From: an uncultured Bacteroidales bacterium | Lineage (GTDB): Bacteria; Bacteroidota; Bacteroidia; Bacteroidales; Bacteroidaceae | DNA length: 33,038 bases | NCBI GenBank assembly: GCA_902791675.1 | Contig: CADAWW010000016.1 | Location: 1 to 33,038, forward strand | Reading direction: 5' to 3' | Shown: piece by piece, positions 1 to 7,800 of the stretch | Position numbering within the stretch: position 1 is the first letter of the stretch | Layout: every line of letters begins with the position of its first letter | Position numbers and translations under genes: made by a program | Notes under the pieces: model-generated | What the model was told of the DNA's origin: nothing | The model's database searches: none | The model's input: the letters and a program-made list of their open reading frames with translations, nothing else

Positions 1-1
1 G

Positions 2-391
2 GCAATGGCTGCAGCACAAAACGGTGCAGTCACCTATACGGCTGCCATCAGTAAGGGAGAACAACTCATTGCCCGTACTTTGCGGAAGCAGGGCTATCCC
101 TTGGTGGTTCTTCTTAGCGATGGTTTCCCAAAGGAAGGTTCGCCCCAAGAACGTTTCTACAAACCTGGGGGCATCTATTTTGAAGCATGTTCCAGAGGGC
201 AGCTGTTGTTATTGGAGCCAACGGAGCAGACGTTCCTGAATGCAGATATCCAATCGGCAGTGGAAGAGACTTTACGCCGTAAAGCGGCAGAACGCCATTA
301 CAGCTATGAACAAATTCCGATAAAGAGGCAGCGCTATCGTTTTGTTGCCCTTAATGAGATAGCTAAAAGATTGGCCCGCATTGAGAGATAA
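2..391 (+). CDS. Uncharacterised protein, 3' part only
   Basis: The reading frame is open to the left edge of the window, so this is the C-terminal part of a longer gene; the ATG at position 5 need not be the true start. The visible 128 residues contain a Rossmann-like stretch (ISKGEQLIARTLRKQGYPLV), then 'YKPGGIYFEACSRGQLLLLEP', and end in a basic helix. The pattern of a 'return/claim' beta strand followed by '(Y)KP.G..FE.C..G.LL.L.P' reminds me of DprA/SLOG-like nucleotide-binding folds in Bacteroidales proteins, but I cannot name the family. It is convergent with the arabinose operon, and its stop codon lies inside a shared terminator hairpin. The coding call is firm; the function is unknown. 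Confidence 0.6.
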   Translation, partial: AMAAAQNGAVTYTAAISKGEQLIARTLRKQGYPLVVLLSDGFPKEGSPQERFYKPGGIYFEACSRGQLLLLEPTEQTFLNADIQSAVEETLRRKAAERHYSYEQIPIKRQRYRFVALNEIAKRLARIER

Positions 392-409
392 CTTCTCTGC
401 GGGCCAATC
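369..409. terminator. Bidirectional terminator between convergent genes
   Basis: A perfect 12-bp inverted repeat (GATTGGCCCGCA at 369-380, complement at 398-409) with an inner GAGA/TCTC pair. It contains the stop codon of the left-hand gene. It is followed by a T-rich stretch on the plus strand and by TTTTAGCT on the minus strand, so it can end transcripts from both sides, including the arabinose operon. Confidence 0.8.
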
Positions 410-412
410 GCT

Positions 413-1944
413 TTATGCTTTTACTTCTACGGCACATTGCTCGATGGGCAGACATGCCTTGTAGTTCTGGATGTATTTCTCGAAGCCTGCCACATCCTCT
501 GGGGTAGGACTGACAGAAACACCTGTGTTACCGCCAAAGACCACATTCTCGAGGTAATCGGTCAGGGAAAGCTGCGAGTTGAGCATATATCCGGCTAACA
601 GGGCTATTCCCCATGCTCCGCCTTCGCCTGCTGTCTCCATCACGGAGATGGGTGTGTTGAGGGCGGCAGCCAGCATGCGCTGACCTACACCAGGCGTCTT
701 GAAGTAGCCGCCATGACCTGTTAGGCGATCCACCTTAACCTTTTCCTCCTTGAGCAGGATGTCGTTACCAATCTTGAGCACACCGATGGCTCCGTAGAGC
801 TGGGCGCGCATCAGGTTGGCCAAATTGAACTTGTCGGTTGCCGAGCGGACAAAGAGGGGACGCCCCTCGGACAGGCCTGTGATAGGCTCTCCGCTGACGT
901 AGTTATAGGTCATCAGGCCTCCACAGTCGGAGTCGCCCTCCAATGCTTTGTTGAAGAGTTTTGTGTATATGTCGCCCATATCGACGGGTACACCCAGCAG
1001 TTGCTGATACTCCTTGAAGATACCTACCCATGCGTTGATGTCGCTGGTGCAGTTGTTGCAATGTACCATAGCCACTAGGGAGCCGTCGGGTGTGGTGACA
1101 AGGTCGATGGCTTCGTAGGGTTTGCTCAGCGGTTTCTCCAATACAATCATAGAGAAGCTGGAGGTTCCTGCGCTGACGTTTCCTGTGCGCTGCTTAACGG
1201 CATTGGTAGCTACCATACCCGTACCGGCATCGCCTTCGGGAGGACATAGAGGAATACCTGCCTTCAGGTGACCGCTGACATCCAGCATCCTGGCCCCTTC
1301 GGCTGTCAGCGAACCTGCATTCTCGCCTGCTACAAGCGACTTGGGCAGGATGTCGAGCAATTTCCATGAGTAGCCCTTGGGTGCAATTAGTTCATCGAAC
1401 TTCCTGACCATCTGGGCATCGTAGGTCTTGGTGGCGGGGTCAACGGGAATCATACCCGAGGCATCGCCTACGCCCAGCACGAACTGACCAGTCAACTGCC
1501 AGTGAACATAACCGGCGAGGGTGGTAAGGTACTTGATATCCTTCACGTGCTCGTTGTCCTCCAGAATACACTCATACAAGTGGCTGATACTCCAGCGCAA
1601 GGGGATATTGTAGTTGAAAGAATCTCCTGCTTCTCGTTGAAGGCCATATAGCCGTGCATCATGGCGGAGAATCCGATGCCGGCAAGCATCTCTATGTCGC
1701 AGGAATATTGGTTCTGAACGGCTTTGCGCAAGTCGGCATAGCAGTCTTGAAGACCTTTCCAAATCATATCGATGGAATAGGTCCAGAGTCCGTCAACAAG
1801 TTGGTTTTCCCACTCGTGGTCACCTTGTGCAATGGGCTTGTTATCCTGGTCGATGAGGACTGCCTTGATACGGGTAGAGCCGAATTCGATACCGAGAATG
1901 GCTTTTCCTGCCTCTATTGTTCTTTTTGCTTCTTTTAAATCCAT
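413..1944 (-). CDS. araB: L-ribulokinase (FGGY kinase), broken by a frameshifting deletion
   Basis: FGGY-family sugar kinase that would phosphorylate L-ribulose to L-ribulose 5-phosphate, the second step of arabinose use. The N-terminal frame (1944 down to about 1620) has the ATP-binding strand '[16 protein letters not shown]' and '[12 protein letters not shown]'. The C-terminal frame (about 1620 to 413) runs from '[16 protein letters not shown]' through '[14 protein letters not shown]' and '[11 protein letters not shown]' to the FGGY_C signature '[13 protein letters not shown]...[16 protein letters not shown]'. The frames do not join: about 21 codons expected to carry the conserved 'PFRTWRNT' segment are missing, and the phase changes. 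The span is 1532 bases; from the family length (about 532 residues, recalled) the loss is about 64-67 bases. It starts 14 bases after the araA stop, so the two are co-transcribed. FGGY annotations overlap, so xylulokinase is an alternative name, but context favours AraB. Confidence 0.88.
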
Positions 1945-1958
1945 AATTGTATAAATTG

Positions 1959-3491
1959 TTACCTAAGGGCCTTGTTAAGCATATAATACACCTCGTTATT
2001 GCGAAGGGTCTGCTTGAAGTCGGCAATGTTGGTCTGCTTGTTGATCTTTACATACTCGATGCCAGTCATTTCTGCAAAGTCCTCCCAGTACTCCTCGTTG
2101 ATATCGTAGGAGAAGGCGCTGTGATGTGTACCGCCTGCCAGAATCCATGCTGCAGCACCAATCTCGAAGGTGGGCTGGGGAATCCACAGGGCAGAGGCCA
2201 CAGGCAGCTTAGGCATGGGCTTGGGCTCGATGCACTCTACTTCCTGGCTGATCAGGCGGAAGCGGTTGCCAAGGTCAACAACGGTTGCCTTGATACCCTT
2301 GCCGGTCTTAGAGGTGAAGACAAGGCGGGCGGTCTGCTGCTTACGGATACCGATACCCAGGAAGTGAACCTCGAGCTTGGGCTTGTCTGTGGCAATGAGC
2401 GGACAAATCTCCAGCATGTGGCTCTGCAGGCAAGAGCTGCGGTCGCCGGCAAAGTTGAGCGTATAGTCCTCCAGGAACGAGCATCCCGTGGGCATTCCCT
2501 GCTGGATAACCCAAAGGGTACGGAAGAGGCAAGCTGTCTTCCAGTCTCCCTCGGCACCGAAGCCATAGCCTTCCTGCATCAGGCGCTGACTGGCCAGACC
2601 GGGAATCTGGTCGAAACCGCAGAAGTTGGGATCGTCGATGTTGGCATCGCCCAGGTCGTCGAAGTTGGTGGTGAAAGCAGTAGCGCCCTCATCCTTCAGA
2701 ACACGACGCAAGGCGATTTCGGCCTTAGCGGAGTTCTTTACCTTCTCCCAGTAAACCTGCTCGCCGCTCTCGTCAATCTTGATGGTATAGAGTTTCTTAT
2801 ACTCATCGACCAAAGCATCTGCTTCGGCATCTGTTACCTTCTTGAAGTACTCCATCAGGCTGGAAACGGGGTAGTAGTCGACGTGATAGCCCAGACGCTG
2901 CTCGAACTCCACACGGTCGCCATCGGTAACGGCCACGTTGTTCATGTTCATACCGAACATCAGGCAGCGTACGTTGTGAGCATCGGCAACACCGGCAGCT
3001 ACACGAGCCCAGACAGCAATCTGCTTCTGAGCCTTCTCGTCTTTCCAATAACCGCAAACCACCTTACGGGCCACACGCATACGGGTGCAGATATGTCCGA
3101 ACTCGATATCACCGTGAGCACTCTGGTTCAGGTTCATGAAGTCCATATCTATCTCGCTCCAAGGTATCTCGGCATTGTACTGTGTGTGGAAGTGGAGCAG
3201 AGGCTTCTTCAGCTGCTGCAAGCCCTTGATCCACATCTTTGCGGGCGAGAAGGTATGCATCCAGGTAATGATACCTGCGCACTTCTCGTCGTTGTTGGCT
3301 GCCAGCATGACAGCTTCAACTTCTTTTGAACTGTTGGCAGTACCTTTGTATACAATCTTCACGGGAATGTTACCACTGGCGTTCAAGCCTTCTACCATTT
3401 CCTTGCTGTGTCCGTCAACGGCAACCACTGCGTCGCCTCCATAGAGCAACTGCGCACCAGTTACCCACCAAAGCTCTAAATTTTCAAACAT
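1959..3491 (-). CDS. araA: L-arabinose isomerase
   Basis: Converts L-arabinose to L-ribulose in the cytoplasm, the first step of the pathway, using a divalent metal (normally Mn2+). The 510 residues are full length and match the family throughout: 'WWVTGAQLLYG' near the N-terminus, 'WMHTFSPAKMWI' at 77-88, 'DMDFMNLNQSAHG' at 115-127, 'NNVAVTDGD' at 184-192. The expected metal ligands and catalytic residues are present: E314 (GFGAEGDW), E341 (SFLEDY), H358 (SHMLE) and H456/H457 (AGGTHHS). It is the middle gene of the arabinose operon, followed after 14 bases by araB. It is separated from araD by a 529-base interval holding a four-helix-bundle pseudogene, and a short 7-base repeat array lies in its leader. 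Confidence 0.97.
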   Translation of the reverse strand: MFENLELWWVTGAQLLYGGDAVVAVDGHSKEMVEGLNASGNIPVKIVYKGTANSSKEVEAVMLAANNDEKCAGIITWMHTFSPAKMWIKGLQQLKKPLLHFHTQYNAEIPWSEIDMDFMNLNQSAHGDIEFGHICTRMRVARKVVCGYWKDEKAQKQIAVWARVAAGVADAHNVRCLMFGMNMNNVAVTDGDRVEFEQRLGYHVDYYPVSSLMEYFKKVTDAEADALVDEYKKLYTIKIDESGEQVYWEKVKNSAKAEIALRRVLKDEGATAFTTNFDDLGDANIDDPNFCGFDQIPGLASQRLMQEGYGFGAEGDWKTACLFRTLWVIQQGMPTGCSFLEDYTLNFAGDRSSCLQSHMLEICPLIATDKPKLEVHFLGIGIRKQQTARLVFTSKTGKGIKATVVDLGNRFRLISQEVECIEPKPMPKLPVASALWIPQPTFEIGAAAWILAGGTHHSAFSYDINEEYWEDFAEMTGIEYVKINKQTNIADFKQTLRNNEVYYMLNKALR

Positions 3492-3506
3492 AGTTTTAAA
3501 ATTTAA

Positions 3507-3534
3507 ATTAACAATTAACAGTTAACAGTTAACA
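3507..3534. repeat. Four copies of a 7-base repeat (RTTAACA)
   Basis: Four consecutive heptads, ATTAACA, ATTAACA, GTTAACA, GTTAACA, lie just upstream of araA. Read on the minus strand they become TGTTAAY, similar to the heptads of the array at 3949-4011. The two arrays therefore flank the four-helix-bundle pseudogene in roughly inverted orientation. Confidence 0.75.
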
Positions 3535-3574
3535 ATGTCATGCTGTTTGAAAACCATTAAGTATTAATTATGGG

Positions 3575-3940
3575 TTAATAATTATTTTTGTTTAAGGTAT
3601 TTATACTTGCTATTAAAAGTTTAATGATTTCTTTACAATCAACAATTATACTATCATATTGTTCGTCATTTATGTACTCACTCTTATGTAAAATCTCAAT
3701 CCAATACTCGGTTTCGTTGGCTTCTTTCAATGCGATTTTTAACTTGTGCTTAAAATCATCAGAACTTTCGCCAAATTCTGATTCCCTAATATTAGCTCCA
3801 ATACTAGTTCCTGATTATAAAATTTGTGTGAAAATTGGGTGTTCCGCACTGCTTGTTTGTTTGATAAAATATTTTGATAATCTTGTTATTCTTATTCCAA
3901 ATGCAAGACTTTTATTTTTTAACGCATTATCGGTTTTCAT
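3575..3940 (-). pseudogene. Four-helix-bundle protein (23S rRNA intervening-sequence protein family) with internal stop
   Basis: Reading the minus strand from ATG at 3940 gives 121 codons in one frame, interrupted by a single TAA (3817-3815). Before the stop: 'MKTDNALKNKSLAFGIRI', then '...HPIFTQIL'. After it: 'SGTSIGANIRE', then 'FKHKLKIALKEANETEYWIE', 'DEQYDSIIVDCKEIIKLL' and a TAA at 3575. This order, especially 'SGTSIGAN' and 'K...A..EA.ETEYWI', is the signature of the small four-helix-bundle family first found in 23S rRNA intervening sequences. The interrupted codon is where the family usually has Arg (LLRSGTSIGAN), so AGA to TAA would need two changes. The gene is far more AT-rich than its neighbours and is flanked by heptad arrays, suggesting an insertion into the operon. 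Function of the family is not established. Confidence 0.8.
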
Positions 3941-3948
3941 CCCCCCCA

Positions 3949-4011
3949 ATTATTAATTGTTCATTATTAATTGTTCATTGTTAATTGTTCATTATTAATT
4001 GTTCATTGTTC
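3949..4011. repeat. Nine 7-base units, mostly paired into 14-base repeats
   Basis: Four 14-base units (ATTATTAATTGTTC at 3949-3962, 3963-3976 and 3991-4004; ATTGTTAATTGTTC at 3977-3990) plus a half unit at 4005-4011. The array starts just upstream of the four-helix-bundle start codon and ends nine bases from the araD stop. There are no spacers of unique sequence, so this is not a CRISPR array. Confidence 0.88.
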
Positions 4012-4020
4012 ATTAAAAGC

Positions 4021-4740
4021 TTACTTTTTCTTCTGCCCATAATAGGCATTGGGGCCGTGCTTACGGCTATAGTGTTTCTCTATGAGGAGCTTGTTCATGG
4101 AAGGAACATGATCTACGATGTCGAGTGTGTTAAGGTGTAAGGTAGAGGAGATGAAGGCCATCTTGGCAACCTCTTCCAGCACAACGGCATTGTGTACGGC
4201 ATTGTCGGCATCCGTGCCCCAGGTAAAGGGTCCGTGATTACGAACCAATACAGCAGGTGTATCGTTGGGGTTCATATCCTTAAAGCGCTCCACAATAACA
4301 TTACCTGTCTCTTTCTCGTACTCGCCAAAGACCTCGGCCTTCTTCATGTTTCGCGTACAAGGGATATTGTCGTGGAAATAGTCGGCATGCGTGGTTCCGA
4401 TGTTGGGAATATCCCTTCCGGCCTGTGCCCATGCTGTAGCGTAGGTGCTGTGGGTATGAACTACACCGCCGATATCAGGGAACTCCCTATATAAAACAAG
4501 GTGAGTAGGGGTGTCGGAGGAAGGATTAAGGTCGCCTTCTACCACCTTACCTGAGGCAAGGTCTACAACCACCATATCGGCAGCTTTCATATCAGCATAG
4601 CTTACTCCTGACGGTTTAATCACCACCAGCCCTTTTTCGCGGTCAATGCCAGAGACATTACCCCAAGTGAAAATCACCAAATTATGTTTCACCAAATCCA
4701 GGTTTGCCTGGAATACTTTCTCTTTAAGTTCTTCTAACAT
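4021..4740 (-). CDS. araD: L-ribulose-5-phosphate 4-epimerase
   Basis: Class II aldolase-fold epimerase that turns L-ribulose 5-phosphate into D-xylulose 5-phosphate, the last arabinose step before the pentose phosphate pathway. The 239 residues are full length. Zinc ligands are visible as H95 and H97 ('[14 protein letters not shown]') and H169 ('[10 protein letters not shown]'); D120 ('THADYF') and Y233/Y234 ('[10 protein letters not shown]') match the catalytic Asp and Tyr of E. coli AraD. 'GNVSGID' and 'KPSG' near the N-terminus form the phosphate-binding region. It is the first gene of the operon araD-araA-araB. A good TAnnTTTG element lies 27 bases upstream, with an inverted repeat just beyond it. 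Confidence 0.96.
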   Translation of the reverse strand: MLEELKEKVFQANLDLVKHNLVIFTWGNVSGIDREKGLVVIKPSGVSYADMKAADMVVVDLASGKVVEGDLNPSSDTPTHLVLYREFPDIGGVVHTHSTYATAWAQAGRDIPNIGTTHADYFHDNIPCTRNMKKAEVFGEYEKETGNVIVERFKDMNPNDTPAVLVRNHGPFTWGTDADNAVHNAVVLEEVAKMAFISSTLHLNTLDIVDHVPSMNKLLIEKHYSRKHGPNAYYGQKKK

Positions 4741-4766
4741 GTCTTCAAAGTATCTTCATTAGATTG

Positions 4767-4800
4767 CAAAGATATTGAATTATTTGATTCTATCATCAAT
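4767..4800 (-). promoter_or_regulatory. Promoter of the arabinose operon
   Basis: TATCTTTG on the minus strand (4774-4767) fits the Bacteroidetes -7 element TAnnTTTG. The -33 region is poor: the nearest candidate, ATTG at 4800-4797, is 22 bases away instead of about 19. A weak -33 box beside an inverted repeat would fit a promoter that needs an activator, but that is inference. Confidence 0.6.
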
Positions 4801-4824
4801 ATTGGCAAGAATCTTTATGCCAAT
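4801..4824. promoter_or_regulatory. Candidate operator (inverted repeat) upstream of araD
   Basis: ATTGGCA at 4801-4807 and its perfect complement TGCCAAT at 4818-4824, separated by 10 bases, lie immediately upstream of the -33 region of the araD promoter. Position and symmetry suit a dimeric sugar-responsive regulator such as the AraR known to control arabinose genes in Bacteroides. No regulator gene is in the window, and I do not recall the AraR motif well enough to match it. Confidence 0.5.
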
Positions 4825-4848
4825 TATACTTTTTTGACATATAAAGAA

Positions 4849-4878
4849 AAAGAGGGAAGCATTGCGGCTTCCCTCTTT
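4849..4878 (-). terminator. Terminator of the first giant gene
   Basis: A 12-bp perfect stem (AAAGAGGGAAGC-type arm at 4849-4860, complement at 4867-4878) with a six-base loop, followed on the minus strand by TTTTCTTTAT. It begins about 20 bases after the stop codon of the first giant gene and shares its stem sequence with the terminator of the second. Confidence 0.85.
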
Positions 4879-4899
4879 CTCTGTTATAGGATATTGAAT

Positions 4900-7800
4900 T
4901 TACTTATTCGCAACCTTTTTCCCATCTACTATGTAGATACCATTCTGTGCCTTGCTGACACGCTGACCGGCGATGTTGTAGATAGCACCGCTGTTAGCGT
5001 TACCGTTACCGTTAACGTTTGCGATTGCATCGGGATCGCCAGTCTCTGAACCGACGGTGAAGCCCTCGGCACAAGGAGTTACGGCCTTGTTGTCGGTGAA
5101 CGAAGGAATAGCGTAGCAGTTCAGCGTCTTGCTGGCGCTTGAGGTGATGTACAGGTTGTTAGCATAGTCGAATGCCATACCTGTAATCTGAGTCTCGTCA
5201 ACATTGAAGTTGTACTTAGCCTCCAGGAAGATCTGACCGTTAGCCATAACTGAGTAGTTGGTCTCGTAGATAACTACCTTACCGTTGCCCTTAGGAATAG
5301 CCAGGATAGTACCGTCATTGCTGATAGCGATTGCCTCGCCGTATGTAGCGGTAACAATATCGGTATAATCCTCCTTACCTGTTGCATCGAAGTGCTTGAT
5401 AGAAGGCTCTATATCCTTAGGATTAGCTCTGTACTGCTCGTACCACAGACCACCGCGGTTATCTGCAATGATACCTACGTGACCCGGAGCAATGGTGTAC
5501 TTGCCTGAGAGAGGCTCGAATACACTGCTGGGAGCGCCTGTCCATTCCTTAGCAGTACCAAGGTTGTAGGTGAAGCACTTGTAGTCTGAGTAGTTGTACT
5601 CGCCATTAGAACGCTGAGCACCCAGAACGGTGAGCTTGAGGTCTGCACCCTCGCCCTCTACTGCCAAAGCAACAGCAGGACGGTTCTGCGGCAGGATCAG
5701 CTTCCCATACAGAGCTGGTAGAGTTACCGGAAGCACGGGCGATGAAGAGACGGCCGTCCTTGCTTACGCGTACATTCTTAAGATCGAACTGGTAGTCGCC
5801 AGAGATGGTAAGAATGTTCTTGTTACCCTTAATATCGAGGCCACCATAGAATCCGGGTGTACCATCCACAGAATTAATGGGCTGGAAGGTTGCATCGAAT
5901 ACATACAGAGCACCGGGCTTCTGTTCACTGATGTAACCCTTAGCATCGTTGAGAGGACGAGACTCAGCTACATAGAGCTGGCCGAAGCCCTTGCTTGCGG
6001 GAACATTATTAATAGCGAGACCGTAAGCTGAGTATACCTTGTAGCCGTCGCCAACCTTAGTAGGTGCGGTGATGCCCTTAGCGGTAACATCCAATTCGTA
6101 TGTCATCTCGGTGCCGGCAGGAACGCCAAGGAGGCTGTTGTCGACAGCTACCTCGTGACCGCCTGCAAAGAGGTCGCCTTCCTTCAGAACGTGAGAGTAC
6201 TTGAGCTCGCCACCGGCATAGAAGTTGATGGCTGCGCTCTTAGCCTCTGCATTCAGGGTGTAAGCTACTACAACCTGGTCTGCATTGGTAGCTGTGCTCA
6301 GGTTAGAAGCAAATGCATTGAGCTGGATGTTGGGACGAGAGTTCTGATACTCGGCACCATTCTTCCAAACAACACCACCACCGAAGAGGTGAGGCATATC
6401 CTCTGTACCGATTCTCTGGAACCAGTGAGGATCTTCTGCCTTGCTGCCATTGAGGGTCCAAGTGATTTCACCAGTCTTGAAGCGCTCGTCGGCAATATCG
6501 ATGTAAGTACCGATGTTAGACTCGTTCAGCTTGGTTGTGTAGAATACATTGGTTGCAGTACAGTTGCCGCTGTTACGGCTTACGGAGTTGCTGCCGTCCA
6601 TGTTAGCTGCAATAACCTCGGCAATAATGATACAGTTCTTAACCTCGTCCTTGTTGGTTGACCAGCCGAAGATACCACCCCAGCAGGTTGTAGCCTCGCC
6701 ATCCAGTACGAAGTGAACCTTACAGTTCTCGACTACAGTACCCTCTGTCTCGTTAACACCGGCGATACCGCCATGAGTACCGTCACCGTCAACCAGAGAG
6801 TGAACAGTTACGTCGACGTCGCAATCCTGAATCCTGGCATTGCGGGTGTAACCGGAAATACCACCGGCAAACTTAGCATAGGTGTAGATAGTTGACTGAA
6901 CCTTCAGGTTCTTAACAGTACCATTCTCGATATCGCTGAAGAGACCTGTGTTCTGGTAATCGCAATACTCTTCTTCGCTACCGATGGTAAGGTTAGTGAT
7001 AGCGTAACCCTGACCGTCGAATACACCATTGTAACGTGTACCATGTGCGATAGGTGTGAAGGGCAGACCCTTCATGTCGATATCCTTGGTAAGTACAGCG
7101 TTAGACTTCTGGCCACCGTTGGAAACTGTAGCGCTGAAGTAAATCAGCTGCATAGGAGCACTAATCTGGTAGGTGCCATTCTCGTCCTTAGGAGCAACAA
7201 TCTTGGCAAGAGCAGGAATCTGCTTACTAATGTCGAAGTTCAGTGCATCCTCGAGTGAGATAGTACCGTCGATATATGCGCCAGAGATATTCTGGACGCC
7301 ATCCAAGATATCGTTGTAGTCTTCCTCTGAAATAATCTGGTCAATCAGAGTAAGTGCATACTCTGCAGCCTGAGCATCATCGGCAATACGCTTGTAAGCC
7401 TGCTTACCGGCATAGATATCCTGGAAGAGCTGAGAGAGCTTCTGGATAGAAGCGAACTTCTGCTCGGGAGTTTCTGCGACTTCAGCTTCTGCTACAGCAG
7501 CTTCGAGAGCAGCCTTCAGCTCTGCAGGATAGTTAGGAGCAGAAGCAGCCTCGGTGATATCAATTTCCTCGGGATAAGGCAGATACAAGGTGAGGATAGT
7601 ATTGGCACGTGCCAGCTGACTCTCAAGAGCTGTAGCCAGACCATCAGTAGCCTCATCGCCACCACCTAAGAAGGTGAGGCGTACGTTAGCAGCGCCTGTC
7701 CATTCGTTGGTACCAATCTTAGAGTGAGGATTAGCAATACCGATGGTAAGTACGCTGTCTTCTCCTACCTCGCAGGCAATGTAGTTCTGGTAACGGCCGG

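Noticed and set aside
1947..3329. A 460-codon open frame on the plus strand across araA
   Set aside because: It is antisense to an intact, strongly conserved araA and its translation shows no domain. Long shadow frames are common opposite GC-balanced genes.
3588..3956. A 122-codon plus-strand frame
   Set aside because: It is the complement of the four-helix-bundle pseudogene, whose minus-strand translation is clearly the conserved one.
3949..4011. CRISPR array
   Set aside because: Units are 7 or 14 bases with no unique spacers.
4997..5020. GTTACC/GTTAAC-type hexamers inside giant gene A as a regulatory repeat
   Set aside because: They are explained by the coding sequence for a short Asn/Gly-rich run ('NVNGNGNANSG').
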